NCBI RefSeq assembly: GCF_017565425.1
Contig: NZ_JAGEMK010000012.1
Span: forward strand, 17,472-81,471
DNA: 64,000 nucleotides
DNA from: Actinotalea soli
GTDB taxonomy: Bacteria > Actinomycetota > Actinomycetes > Actinomycetales > Cellulomonadaceae
Reading direction: 5' to 3'
The position numbers and the translations under genes are program-made. The notes beneath the pieces were generated by a model, which ran no database searches, was not told the DNA's origin, and saw only the letters and a list, made by a program, of their open reading frames with translations. Shown in pieces: positions 34,769-45,574 of this stretch. Numbering within the stretch: the stretch's first letter is position 1; the number at the start of each line of letters is the position of its first letter.

Positions 34769-35208
34769 CGCACTCCTCCGTCCTCGAGGGCGGCGCCCTC
34801 CGGAGCGGCCGTCCGCGCGACCTGGGGGGCCGCCGTCGGGCCGGAGCCGGCGTCGAGCTGGCGCAGCCGGTCCGCCACCTCGGTGAGGGGGATCCCCAGC
34901 ACGCGCGCCTCGGCGACGAGGGGCTCGAGGACGTCGGTGAAGAACCGCTCGCGCCGCCCGGCCATGAGCTGGTCGCGGGCCTCGGGGCTCACGAACATGC
35001 CGACACCGCGGCGCTTGTAGAGGACGCCCTCGTCGACGAGCTGGGCGAAGGCCTTGGCGGCCGTGGCGGGGTTGATCCGGTACGTCGTGGCGTACTGGGT
35101 GGTGGACATGACCTGCTCCTCCTCTCGGAGGCTGCCGTTGAGGATCTCGGTGCGGATCCGGTCGGCGATCTGCAGGTAGATGGGGTCGCGTCCGTCGAAC
35201 ACGGTCAC
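34765..35208 (-). CDS. GntR-family regulator, YtrA subfamily
   Basis: 147-aa short repressor heading the ABC operon. Start GTG 35208 after GGGAGG. The winged helix covers about 9-75 (YLQIADRIRTEILNG, YATTYRINPATAAKAFAQL, KRRGVGMFV), followed by two helices for dimerisation (about 85-120) and a Pro/Ala tail. YtrA proteins act without large ligand domains and repress their own operon. The perfect inverted repeat just upstream is the likely operator. Confidence 0.9.
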   Translation of the reverse strand: MTVFDGRDPIYLQIADRIRTEILNGSLREEEQVMSTTQYATTYRINPATAAKAFAQLVDEGVLYKRRGVGMFVSPEARDQLMAGRRERFFTDVLEPLVAEARVLGIPLTEVADRLRQLDAGSGPTAAPQVARTAAPEGAALEDGGVR

Positions 35209-35225
35209 ATCCTCCCTCGCCGCCG

Positions 35226-35265
35226 GGTTCCGTGGTTCATTACTCCACTAATGAACCACGGAACC
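35226..35265. promoter_or_regulatory. 40-bp operator of the YtrA-type operon
   Basis: GGTTCCGTGGTTCATTA and its exact complement TAATGAACCACGGAACC (17 bp each) flank a six-base spacer, 17 bp upstream of the GntR start. The arms are the AT-richest DNA nearby and probably hold the promoter too. YtrA sites are known as long inverted repeats. Confidence 0.75.
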
Positions 35266-35302
35266 ACCGCTCGCACAACCCCCCGCCCCTCGCAGGACAG
35301 AT

Positions 35303-35343
35303 CGGGGTCGATCAGGGTCACCATCTGACCCCGATCGACCCCG
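35303..35343. other. Imperfect hairpin of unknown role
   Basis: CGGGGTCGATC-A-GGGTCA and TGACCC-C-GATCGACCCCG form a long stem with single bulges around the loop CCATC, in the 272-bp gap between the YtrA operon and asd. It may be a second terminator for asd or the operator of an unknown factor. Confidence 0.4.
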
Positions 35344-35389
35344 GTACCGGCGAACGGCAGGGCGCGGAGGCGTCACGAGGGGGAACGGC

Positions 35390-35424
35390 GAGAGGCGCCG
35401 TCCCTCGGGGGGACGGCGCCTCTC
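35390..35424 (-). terminator. Terminator after asd
   Basis: Perfect 14-bp stem GAGAGGCGCCGTCC (35390-35403) with its complement (35411-35424) and seven-base loop, 57 bp behind the asd stop codon. Confidence 0.75.
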
Positions 35425-35480
35425 GGTACGGGGTGACGCTGCTGCTCAGACGGCCACGGGCACGTGCAGCGGGTCGAGGG

Positions 35481-37843
<2,363 letters not shown>

Positions 37844-38109
37844 GGTGCAACGCTCCCGGTGTGGTCTCGACTCGGCGCGGGCAGGCCGCGCCCGGACCGC
37901 TGGAGCATAGTGCCGCTCAGATTCCGGACACCGAGGCTTTCAGCATCCGGATGGCTGCAAGCCCTCTCGCGGACGCGACACAGACGGGACGAGGACCGGT
38001 GAGCACGACGCCCTGGACGGTGCCGGTGCTCCCCGAGACGGGTCACCGCCCGGGCGCACGGCCCCTCGACCCGGCCCGCACCTGACCGCTGCGGACGAAG
38101 GAGCAGACC

Positions 38110-38619
38110 ATGCAGAGCCCTCGACGCCCACGGCGCACCCGACCCGCCCTCGGGGCGCGGGCCGGCGCGACCGCCGTCCTGCTCGCCGCCCTCGCCGTGA
38201 CCGGGTGCGCGAGCCCGGGGCAGCCCGGCGCCCCCGCCGAGGACGACGGGGCCGCGTCGGGCCCGGCACCTGAGGAGACTGCCGCCGCCGAGGGCACCAC
38301 CGACCTGACGATCACGGTCGACCCCACGGGTGAGGGCGCGTCGAGCACGTACACCCTGACCTGCGACCCCGCCGGGGGCGACCACCCCGACCCCGAGGCT
38401 GCGTGCGCCCTCCTCGAGGAGGTCGGGGTCGAGGCGTTCGCACCGGTCCCCCGGGACGCCTCCTGCACCCAGCAGTACGGCGGCCCGCAGACCGCGACGG
38501 TCGAGGGCACGCTGGGCGGTGAGCAGATCGACGCGCGCTTCGCGTACACCGACGGGTGCGAGATCAGCCGCTGGGACGGCGTCGCCGATCTCCTCCCTGC
38601 GGACGCGGGCCTGCTCTAG
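38110..38619 (+). CDS. Lipoprotein with subtilisin-inhibitor-like (SSI) domain
   Basis: 169-aa exported protein: signal segment ending in the lipobox VTGCA (Cys about 34), then an acidic Ala/Pro linker and an SSI-type domain (about 75-165). The domain keeps both Cys pairs, in YTLTCDPAGGDHPDP and the later SCTQQYGG / YTDGCEIS. SSI proteins inhibit extracellular subtilisin-like proteases through a loop after the third Cys. Here that loop reads CTQQYGG (Gln at P1) where SSI has Met-Val, so its target is unclear. Good ribosome site GAAGGAG before ATG 38110. Confidence 0.8.
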   Translation: MQSPRRPRRTRPALGARAGATAVLLAALAVTGCASPGQPGAPAEDDGAASGPAPEETAAAEGTTDLTITVDPTGEGASSTYTLTCDPAGGDHPDPEAACALLEEVGVEAFAPVPRDASCTQQYGGPQTATVEGTLGGEQIDARFAYTDGCEISRWDGVADLLPADAGLL

Positions 38620-38622
38620 GTT
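38617..38622 (+). promoter_or_regulatory. Leaderless -10 made from the lipoprotein stop codon
   Basis: TAGGTT begins with the TAG stop of the SSI-like lipoprotein gene, and six bases later comes ATG 38629 of the ABC ATPase. Confidence 0.5.
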
Positions 38623-38628
38623 CGGACC

Positions 38629-39636
38629 ATGTCGATCACGGTGCAGGGGGTCCGGCGGCACTTCGGCGCGGTGCGAGCGGTGGACGGGATCGACCTCGTC
38701 GCCCGCAGCGGCGCGGTGACCGCCCTGGTCGGCCCCAACGGCTCAGGCAAGACCACCCTCCTGCTGCTGCTGGCCGGCCTGCTGCGCCCCGACGCCGGCA
38801 CGATCGACGTCGCGGGCCACGAGCCCGGGGTCGGCACCGGTGCGCGGGCCGTCACCGGCTGGATGCCCGACTCCTTCGGCACCTGGGACTCCCTCACCGC
38901 CCGGGAGGTGCTCACCACGGTCGGCGCCGCCTACCGCCTGCCGGCCGCACAGGCTGGGGAGCGCGCCGCCGAGCTCCTCGACCTGGTGCACCTGACCGAC
39001 CTGGCGGACCGTCCGGCCCACGTGCTCTCCCGCGGGCAGAAGCAGCGGCTCGGCCTCGCCCGAGCCCTGGTCCACGACCCGCAGGTGCTGCTGCTCGACG
39101 AGCCCGCCTCCGGGCTGGACCCGCGCTCGCGGGTCGACCTGCGGGTGCTGGTGCGCACCCTGGCCGCGCAGGGCAGGACGGTGCTCGTCTCGAGCCACGT
39201 CCTGGTCGAGCTCGACGAGATGGCCGACGACGCCGTGTTCATCTCGGCAGGTCGCACCGTCGCGGCCGAGAGCCTGGCGACAGCCTCCGCGGCACGCCGG
39301 CCCTGGAGGCTGCGGGCCCTCTCCCGGACCGGCCTCACAGCCTGGCTCGACGAGGCCGGCATCCCGTGGCGCGCGGACGGGGACGGCGCGGACCAGGTCG
39401 CCGCCGAGCCCGCGCCAGCCGGGTTCGGCCCACCCGCGGTCGACCCCACGGAGGCGAACGGGCCGGATGCGGCGCCCGCCACCGCGGGGATGGTCGTCGT
39501 GGACCTCGAGGGTGAGGCCGCAGCAGCCGACCTGCTCCGCGCGGCGGTCGGTGCGGGGGTCGCGGTGACCTCGCTCGCACCGGCCTCGGGGGCCCTGGAG
39601 TCCGCCTACCTGGCCCTCGAGGAGGAGCGACGATGA
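38629..39636 (+). CDS. ABC transporter ATP-binding protein
   Basis: 335-aa ATPase of an ABC-2 exporter. Walker A GPNGSGKTT (about 36-44), signature LSRGQKQRLGLARAL (about 137-151), Walker B LLLDEPASGLD, and the His switch in SSHVLVELDEM. After the ATPase domain (about 1-215), a C-terminal extension of 120 residues without motif contains an Ala/Pro/Gly-rich insert. Predicted leaderless. Overlaps the permease gene by four bases. Confidence 0.9.
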   Translation: MSITVQGVRRHFGAVRAVDGIDLVARSGAVTALVGPNGSGKTTLLLLLAGLLRPDAGTIDVAGHEPGVGTGARAVTGWMPDSFGTWDSLTAREVLTTVGAAYRLPAAQAGERAAELLDLVHLTDLADRPAHVLSRGQKQRLGLARALVHDPQVLLLDEPASGLDPRSRVDLRVLVRTLAAQGRTVLVSSHVLVELDEMADDAVFISAGRTVAAESLATASAARRPWRLRALSRTGLTAWLDEAGIPWRADGDGADQVAAEPAPAGFGPPAVDPTEANGPDAAPATAGMVVVDLEGEAAAADLLRAAVGAGVAVTSLAPASGALESAYLALEEERR

Positions 39637-40784
39637 GCGTCCGGACCGAGGAGCTCGGCGGGGCGCCGAGCAGGCCCGACCCCGTCCCGATGGTCCCCGG
39701 CACCTGGGGCCTCACCTGGCACGGGGTGCGGACCGTGGCGCGGCTCGAGCTGCGTCAGCGCATCCGCTCGACCCGCTGGGTGATCTCGCTGGTGGCCTTC
39801 GGCCTCGTGGTCGGTGCCGTCACCCTGCTCACCTGGCTCGTCTCGGACACGGAGCCGGGATTCGGGGCCGGTCGGACGATGTTCGGCTTCATCGTCTTCT
39901 TCGTCCTCTTCCTCGGGCTGCTCGTCTCGCCGACCCTGTCGGCCACCTCCATCAACGGCGACCGCGCGGCCGGCACCCTCGCGACCCTGCAGGTCACCCT
40001 GCTCAGCGCGGCCGAGATCGCCGTCGGCAAGCTCCTGGCCTCGTGGCTCGCCTCGCTGGCGTTCCTCGCCGTCTCCGCGCCCTTCCTGCTGTGGGCCCTG
40101 GCCACCGGCGGGACCCCGGCCGTGGCGGTGGTGACCACGCTGGTCCTGCTCGCCGTGATGCTCGCGGTGGTCTGCGCGATCGGCCTGGGCTTCTCGGCCC
40201 TGACCACCCGCACCGCCGGGTCCTCGGTCCTGACGTACGTGGCCGTGGCCAGCCTGTCCATCCTGACCCTCGTGGTCTTCGGCCTGACCCTCCCTCTGGT
40301 CAGCGGCGAGGAGACCCAGCAGGTGTACCGCGAGGACTGGCGCGCCGCCGAGGAGGCAGCCCTCGAGTCCGGCGGGGAGTACGTGCCGGGCCCGTGCGAG
40401 TGGTTCGAGGAGGAGGTCTACGTCGCGCACACCGAGCGGACCTGGTGGCTGCTCGCGGTAAACCCGTTCGTCATCGTCGCCGACGCGATGCCCGGGGCCC
40501 CGGAGACCGACGCCCACGGCGGGTACGTCGGCGAGGGCGATCCCATGTCGCTCATCCGCTACGGAGTCCGGCAGGCGCGGCTCGGTCCGCCCGAGACCCA
40601 GGACTGGTGCTACCAGCAGCCCGTCACCCAGGGCTCCGGACGCGCAGAGCTCGACGCCCTGAGCCCGGCCTGGCCGTGGGGCCTCGGCGCGAATTTGCTC
40701 CTCGCGGTCGGTGGGGTGGTCCTGGCGGTCCGCCGTCTCCGGATCCCGCAGGACCGACTGCCGCAGGGCACCCGCGTGGCGTGA
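39633..40784 (+). CDS. ABC-2 type transporter permease
   Basis: 383-aa membrane protein with six helices. The first (about 48-70) follows a soluble N-terminus, and an unusually large extracellular loop of about 110 residues (about 235-350) lies before the last helix. The DRAAGTLATLQVTLL segment (about 110-124) is typical of NatB/ABC-2 permeases. Works with the ATPase upstream; substrate unknown. Confidence 0.88.
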   Translation: MSVRTEELGGAPSRPDPVPMVPGTWGLTWHGVRTVARLELRQRIRSTRWVISLVAFGLVVGAVTLLTWLVSDTEPGFGAGRTMFGFIVFFVLFLGLLVSPTLSATSINGDRAAGTLATLQVTLLSAAEIAVGKLLASWLASLAFLAVSAPFLLWALATGGTPAVAVVTTLVLLAVMLAVVCAIGLGFSALTTRTAGSSVLTYVAVASLSILTLVVFGLTLPLVSGEETQQVYREDWRAAEEAALESGGEYVPGPCEWFEEEVYVAHTERTWWLLAVNPFVIVADAMPGAPETDAHGGYVGEGDPMSLIRYGVRQARLGPPETQDWCYQQPVTQGSGRAELDALSPAWPWGLGANLLLAVGGVVLAVRRLRIPQDRLPQGTRVA

Positions 40785-40837
40785 CCGCCCACGCTCGCGC
40801 AGGAGCGGACCGGCTCAGCCCGCAGGCGCAGGCCGGC

Positions 40838-41500
40838 TCAGGGGTGCAGGGCCTGGAACTCGGCGTCGGCCGCGACCTCGTCGTCGACGTCGAGGCGCAG
40901 GTGGGCGAGCACCGTCTGCAGCACGCGCAGGGCTGACGAGGCCCGCTCGCCCCAGTTCGACAGGTAGGAGAACTGCCACCACCACAGCGCCTCGAGCACC
41001 TCGCCCGAGTCGTGGTGCCGCAGCCCCTGGGCGAGGGCGCCGACCACGAGGACGACGTCGCTCGAGACCGAGGAGGTCACGACCTCACGGCCGAGCACCG
41101 GGTCGTCTACCTCGGCGTAGTCGTCGATGCCTTCGAAGACGTTGCCCAGGGCGGCACGCAGCGGGTCAAGGTCGACGTCGGGGCCGACGTCGGGCTCGAA
41201 GCGCTCCGAGGGCACGACGTCGACCATCGCCCCCAGGCGGGCCCCGGCGGCGAGCACGTCGGAGATCGCCAGGAGCAGCAGCGGGATGGCGGCCTCGGGG
41301 TTCGCCCCGGCGGCCACCTCGGTGACCGTGGTGGTGAAGGCCCGGGACTCGGCGGCCATGGTGTCGGCCACCTCGCGCAGGTCGGCCGGGGCCTGGGCGC
41401 GCCCTGGACCGTCGGGCTGGGCGCGGCCTGCGGGGGCGACCGGGGTGGCGTCGTCGCTGCCGGGCTGGGGGGTCGGGACCGTGGGGGTGGTGTCAGGCAC
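40838..41500 (-). CDS. DUF5063 family protein
   Basis: 220 aa from GTG 41500. The disordered Thr/Pro-rich first 40 residues are followed by an all-helical domain (about 45-215) ending [24 protein letters not shown], a typical DUF5063 C-terminus. The start overlaps the recR stop by eight bases. The same neighbour follows recR in many actinobacteria. Function unknown; a link to DNA repair or replication rests only on position. Confidence 0.75.
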   Translation of the reverse strand: MPDTTPTVPTPQPGSDDATPVAPAGRAQPDGPGRAQAPADLREVADTMAAESRAFTTTVTEVAAGANPEAAIPLLLLAISDVLAAGARLGAMVDVVPSERFEPDVGPDVDLDPLRAALGNVFEGIDDYAEVDDPVLGREVVTSSVSSDVVLVVGALAQGLRHHDSGEVLEALWWWQFSYLSNWGERASSALRVLQTVLAHLRLDVDDEVAADAEFQALHP

Positions 41501-42092
41501 TGATCTGCCTCCGTCCTTCGAAGGCCCGCCCAAGCGTGACCTCATCGGCGTACTCCAGGTCTCCGCCCACCGGCAGCCCGGAGGCGAGCCGGGTGACCCG
41601 CAGGCCCATGGGGACCAGGAGTCGGGCGAGGTAGGTCGAGGTGGCTTCACCCTCGACGTTCGGGTCCGTCGCGAGGATGACCTCGGTGACGGTGCCGTCG
41701 GCGAGACGGCTCATGAGCTCGGAGATCCGCAGGTCGTCCGGCCCGACGTTGTCGATCGGGTTGATGGCCCCGCCGAGCACGTGGTACTTCCCACGGAACT
41801 CCCGGGTCCGCTCGATCGCGACGACGTCCTTGGGCTCCTCGACCACGCAGATCACCTCGTTCGAACGACGAGGGTCCCGGCACACGCGGCAGTGCTCCTC
41901 CTGGGAGACGTTGCCGCAGACGGTGCAGAACTGGACCCGGGCCTTGACCTCGGTCAGCGCGTCGACGAGTCGACGGACGTCCACGGGGTCCGCGGCGAGC
42001 AGGTGGAAGGCGATCCGTTGCGCGCTCTTGGGACCGACGCCGGGCAACCGCCCGAGCTCGTCGATCAGGTCCTGGACCGCACCCTCGTACAC
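41493..42092 (-). CDS. recR: Recombination mediator protein RecR
   Basis: Helps RecF/RecO load RecA on gapped DNA. 199 aa, usual length. An HhH segment ([18 protein letters not shown], about 13-30), a zinc finger C-x2-C-x8-C-x2-C in [16 protein letters not shown] (about 56-71), and a Toprim domain with [14 protein letters not shown] (acidic Glu) and AT-DPNVEGE complete the family pattern. Start GTG 42092, with TAGTCT as leaderless -10 six bases upstream, so it has its own promoter apart from dnaX. Confidence 0.97.
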   Translation of the reverse strand: MYEGAVQDLIDELGRLPGVGPKSAQRIAFHLLAADPVDVRRLVDALTEVKARVQFCTVCGNVSQEEHCRVCRDPRRSNEVICVVEEPKDVVAIERTREFRGKYHVLGGAINPIDNVGPDDLRISELMSRLADGTVTEVILATDPNVEGEATSTYLARLLVPMGLRVTRLASGLPVGGDLEYADEVTLGRAFEGRRQISA

Positions 42093-42098
42093 CCGACC

Positions 42099-42104
42099 AG
42101 ACTA
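42099..42104 (-). promoter_or_regulatory. recR leaderless -10
   Basis: TAGTCT on the minus strand, exactly six bases before the recR GTG and within the 17-bp gap after dnaX. Confidence 0.5.
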
Positions 42105-42109
42105 GTTCC

Positions 42110-44542
42110 TCAGGACGGGTCGTCGGGGATCTCGTCGATGACGGTCCCGCCGAGCATCTGCGCGACCAGGGGGGCGCCGACGAGGCCCGAGGAGGCGAGG
42201 TCCGGGTCGTCCGGGTCGTACTCGTCCTCCGAGGCGGGCCGGGTGGGCTGGCGCACCGGGCTGGCGGCGGGCGCGGGACGGCTCCCGGGGCCCGGCGCCG
42301 TCCTGGGGGCCGGGGCCGGCTCGGGGTCCGGTTCGGGCCCGTCGGGGATGCCGTCGGTCGGGGCCGGGGTCGAGGTCTCGCGGGAAGCTGCAGAGCTCGT
42401 CGCGGGTGCCGAGTCCGCCGCTCCCGAGCTCGACCGGGACGACCCGCCGGTGGGCTCGGGGGCGGTGCGCGGCGCGGCGGGCCGGTCCGGCGCGCTCGCG
42501 GTCGCCGGGACGTCCCAGGAGGCCTCGGCCTCGCGGGTCGAGATGCGCCCCGTCCCCCCTCCCGAGGCCGCTGACGGGGACCGTCCGCCACCATCGCTCG
42601 CGGGGGCATCCCCGGGCTGGCCTGCGGGGTCGGCCGGCGGGGCGGCCGGAGCAGCGTCGGCGAGTGCGGTCTCGATCCGCAGGTCGAGGCCGAGGGTCTC
42701 GTGCAGGGCACGCTGGACGTTCTCGGGGTGCGGGCCCGTGCGGAAGGTCGTCGCCAGCTGCGGGGTGCTGAAGGCCAGGGACAGGGTCTGCTCGGCGACC
42801 CCGGCGACGTGGGCGTTCTGGCTGACCAGCACCCAGGTGGCCATGCGGAGCCCACGCAGGGTCTGCAGCACCTCGGGCCACCGGCGCCGCACCGTCTCGG
42901 CGTCGAGGCCGGGCGTCGCGGCGGGCTGGGCCGTCGGGGGTACCGGGGTGGGCTGGGCCGGGGTGGGCTGGGGTGTCGGGCTGGGCTGGGGTGTCGGGCT
43001 GGGCTGGACTGTCGGGCTGGGCTGGGCCGCTGGGACCGGGGCGCTGGGCTGGGCGGCCGCGGGCTCCGCGACCTCGGGCTCGGGCGCCGTGGAGCTCTCG
43101 CCGGGGTCGGCCGCCGACGCCACCTGCGTGGGCGACGCGGCGGAGGCTGTCGGGACGCCGTCCGGGGAGACCTCCGGGGCTGCCGACCCCCGCGGGACCG
43201 ACCCGTGCGGGGCGCTCGGCTGCTCGCGGTCGGCCGTCCCCTGCTCGGCGGCGACGACGCCGGGCGCGGGGCGCACGGTCGCGACCGGGATCGGGGCAGC
43301 AGCCGGCACCTCTGGCGGGGCCGCACCGGCGGCGGGGGCCGGGGCGGGGGCGGCGGCCGGGGCGGCAGCAGGGCGCGTTCCCCCGCTCAGCTCCCGCTCG
43401 ACGCGGTCGATCCTGGCACCGAGCCCGCGAGCGCCGTCGTCGGCGGCGGGGAGCAGGAGGCGGGCGACGAGGAGCTCGAGGTGCAGCCGCGGGGAGGTCG
43501 CCCCCGTCATCTCGGTGAGGGCCTCGTTGACCAGGTCGGCCGACCGGGAGAGCTCGGCCGCCCCGAGCACCGACGCCTGGGCGCGCATGCGTTCGAGCTG
43601 GTCGGCGGGCAGGTCCCTGAGCACGGCCTGCGCCGCCTCCCCGGAGGCGGCGATGACGATGAGGTCGCGCAGCCGCTCGAGCAGGTCCTCGACGAACCGC
43701 CGGGGCTCGTGGCCGGAGCTGACCACGCGGTCGACCACCCGGAAGGCGCTCGCGCCGTCCCGCGCGGCGATCGCGTCGACCGTGTCGTCGAGCAGGGCCG
43801 CGTGGGTATACCCGAGCAGGGCGACGGCCCGCTCGTAGTCGATCCCCTCGGCGGTCGCCCCGGCGACGAGCTGGTCCAGCACGGACATCGAGTCACGCAC
43901 CGAACCACCACCCGCGCGGACCACGAGGGGCAGCACGCCGGCGCCGACCGGGACGCCCTCGGTGGTGCAGACCTTCTCGAGGTAGGGCAGCAGGGTGTCG
44001 GGGGCGACGAGGCGGAAGGGGTAGTGGTGGGTCCGTGACCGGATGGTCCCGATGACCTTGTCCGGCTCGGTCGTCGCGAAGACGAACTTCACGTGCTCGG
44101 GCGGCTCCTCGACGATCTTCAGCAGCGCGTTGAACCCCTGCGAGGTGACCATGTGGGCCTCGTCGAGGATGAAGATCTTGAAGCGGTCGCGGGCCGGGGC
44201 GAAGGTCGCGCGCTCGCGCAGGTCCCGTGCGTCGTCGACACCACCGTGGCTCGCGGCGTCGATCTCGACGACGTCGAGCGACCCCGCCCCGCCGCGGGCG
44301 AGCTCGACGCACGAGGGGCACGTCCCGCACGGGGTGTCCGTCGGTCCCTCGGCGCAGTTGAGGCAACGCGCCAGGATCCGGGCCGACGTCGTCTTGCCGC
44401 AGCCTCGCGGGCCGGAGAACAGGTAGGCGTGAGTCACCTTGTCGCTGCGCAGGGCCTGCATGAGCGGGTCGGTGACGTGCTCCTGCCCGATCACCTCGGT
44501 GAAGGTCTCGGGCCGGTAGCGGCGGTACAGGGCGGTGCTCAC
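42110..44542 (-). CDS. dnaX: DNA polymerase III subunit gamma/tau
   Basis: Clamp-loader ATPase of the replisome, 810 aa. Walker A GPRGCGKTTSARIL (about 45-58), zinc site CLNC...CGTCPSC (about 62-80), Walker B with DEAHM (about 128-132), sensor 1 FATTEPDKV. The clamp-loader core ends near 370. Then comes a long Pro/Ala-rich linker containing a six-residue tandem (PSPTPQ type), a second conserved domain (about 540-630) that would contact the polymerase, and an acidic C-terminus. No slippery frameshift site seen. Start GTG 44542, leaderless. Confidence 0.96.
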   Translation of the reverse strand: MSTALYRRYRPETFTEVIGQEHVTDPLMQALRSDKVTHAYLFSGPRGCGKTTSARILARCLNCAEGPTDTPCGTCPSCVELARGGAGSLDVVEIDAASHGGVDDARDLRERATFAPARDRFKIFILDEAHMVTSQGFNALLKIVEEPPEHVKFVFATTEPDKVIGTIRSRTHHYPFRLVAPDTLLPYLEKVCTTEGVPVGAGVLPLVVRAGGGSVRDSMSVLDQLVAGATAEGIDYERAVALLGYTHAALLDDTVDAIAARDGASAFRVVDRVVSSGHEPRRFVEDLLERLRDLIVIAASGEAAQAVLRDLPADQLERMRAQASVLGAAELSRSADLVNEALTEMTGATSPRLHLELLVARLLLPAADDGARGLGARIDRVERELSGGTRPAAAPAAAPAPAPAAGAAPPEVPAAAPIPVATVRPAPGVVAAEQGTADREQPSAPHGSVPRGSAAPEVSPDGVPTASAASPTQVASAADPGESSTAPEPEVAEPAAAQPSAPVPAAQPSPTVQPSPTPQPSPTPQPTPAQPTPVPPTAQPAATPGLDAETVRRRWPEVLQTLRGLRMATWVLVSQNAHVAGVAEQTLSLAFSTPQLATTFRTGPHPENVQRALHETLGLDLRIETALADAAPAAPPADPAGQPGDAPASDGGGRSPSAASGGGTGRISTREAEASWDVPATASAPDRPAAPRTAPEPTGGSSRSSSGAADSAPATSSAASRETSTPAPTDGIPDGPEPDPEPAPAPRTAPGPGSRPAPAASPVRQPTRPASEDEYDPDDPDLASSGLVGAPLVAQMLGGTVIDEIPDDPS
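42973..43026. repeat. 18-bp tandem repeat inside dnaX
   Basis: Three 18-bp units (42973, 42991, 43009) with few changes encode a six-residue PSPT-Q repeat in the disordered linker of dnaX. The surrounding 42935-43060 is made of related GGGCTGG motifs. In-frame copy-number change would only alter linker length. Confidence 0.75.
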
Positions 44543-44548
44543 GCCAGA

Positions 44549-44554
44549 ACCCTA
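44549..44554 (-). promoter_or_regulatory. dnaX leaderless -10
   Basis: TAGGGT on the minus strand, exactly six bases before the dnaX GTG start. Confidence 0.5.
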
Positions 44555-44672
44555 CGCGGGGAGGGGGACACCGCGGCACCCGCGAGCGCCTCCCGGTGCG
44601 CACGCGGGCCGCCCCGTCCACAGCCCCGGCACCGCGGGCCACGATCCCCCTCGGAACCGCCCCCCTTGAGCC

Positions 44673-44693
44673 TCACACGGTGTCAGGGTGTGA
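44673..44693. promoter_or_regulatory. MerR-type operator
   Basis: TCACAC-N9-GTGTGA is a perfect inverted repeat directly before the MerR-family gene, with TTGAGC (44666-44671) as a possible -35 on its left edge. MerR proteins bind such sites between -35 and -10. The rest of the 154-bp gap to dnaX shows no gene. Confidence 0.6.
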
Positions 44694-44696
44694 CCT

Positions 44697-45536
44697 ATGG
44701 GCATGACCCCGTCCGACGAGCACCTGCTGAGGATCGGCGACCTCTCCCGGCTGTCGATGATCAGCGTCCGCATGCTCCGGCACTACGACGAGCACGGCGT
44801 GCTGCGCCCCACGCGCGTCGACCCCGACTCGGGCTACCGCCTGTACTCCAGCGCCCAGCTGCGCACCGCGGCACGGGTCCGCGAGCTGCGGGACGTCGGC
44901 CTCGGGGTCGCCGAGCTGGCCCGGTGCGTCCCGCTGCTCGACGACGCCGACGCGATGCGGGAGGTGCTGGCCGAGCACCGGCTCCGCCTGGAGACCGAGG
45001 CCGGGACGGTCGCCGACCGGATCCGCGGGGTCGATCACCTCATCACCGCGTTGGAGGAACCGCTGATGTCCATCGAGATCACGCACCGCACCGTCCCTGC
45101 CCGCACCGTCGCGAGCCTGCGGGACACCATCCCCACCTACGCCGACGAAGGGCTGCTGTGGCAGCGCCTCATGGTCGGCCTGCCGGCCGCGGGGGCCGTC
45201 CCTGCCGAGGACCCCCGCTCGGTCGCCGTCTTCCACGACCCCGACCACGTCGAGGCGGGGCCCGACGTCGAGGTCCAGCTCGACGTCGTCGGACCGTTCG
45301 CCTCGGACGGGGAGGTCGCCTGCGTCGAGGTGCCCGAGCAGGAGGTCGCCGTCGGGGTGCTCCGCGGCTCGTACGACGGGATCTCCGAGGTCATGGAGGC
45401 CCTGGGCCGGTGGGTCCCCGAGAACGGCTACACCTTCGCCGGGCCGATGTTCAACGTGTACGTGGTCAGCCCCCAGGAGGACCACGACCCGAGCCGCTGG
45501 GTGACCGAGGTGTGCATGCCCGTCACGCGGGGCTAG
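44697..45536 (+). CDS. MerR-family regulator with GyrI-like effector-binding domain
   Basis: 279 aa, BltR/BmrR-like. The MerR winged helix covers about 10-80 (LRIGDLSRLSMISVRMLRHY, VDPDSGYRLYSS), a coiled linker about 85-120, and the GyrI/AraC-effector-type domain about 125-279, which usually binds cationic hydrophobic compounds. ATG 44703 is an alternative start six bases downstream. No target gene is divergent here, so it may regulate itself or a distant efflux gene. Confidence 0.9.
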   Translation: MGMTPSDEHLLRIGDLSRLSMISVRMLRHYDEHGVLRPTRVDPDSGYRLYSSAQLRTAARVRELRDVGLGVAELARCVPLLDDADAMREVLAEHRLRLETEAGTVADRIRGVDHLITALEEPLMSIEITHRTVPARTVASLRDTIPTYADEGLLWQRLMVGLPAAGAVPAEDPRSVAVFHDPDHVEAGPDVEVQLDVVGPFASDGEVACVEVPEQEVAVGVLRGSYDGISEVMEALGRWVPENGYTFAGPMFNVYVVSPQEDHDPSRWVTEVCMPVTRG

Positions 45537-45574
45537 CAGGTCGCGGGGCTAGCGGGTCGCGGGGCTAGCGGGTT
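45527..45574. repeat. 16-bp tandem repeat holding the stop codons of both convergent genes
   Basis: Three 16-bp units GCGGGGCTAGCRGGTY (starts 45527, 45543, 45559). Because each contains the palindrome GCTAGC, a TAG can be read on either strand. The MerR gene stops in unit 1 (45534-45536) and the convergent membrane-protein gene stops in unit 3 (45565-45567). Confidence 0.75.

Noticed and set aside
37999..38085. 28-codon frame from GTG before the SSI-like lipoprotein
   Set aside because: A weak GAGG precedes it, but there is no composition or motif support; left uncalled.
42110..44542. Programmed frameshift in dnaX
   Set aside because: No A-rich slippery heptamer with a downstream stem at the end of the ATPase core; the GC-rich gene probably makes tau only.
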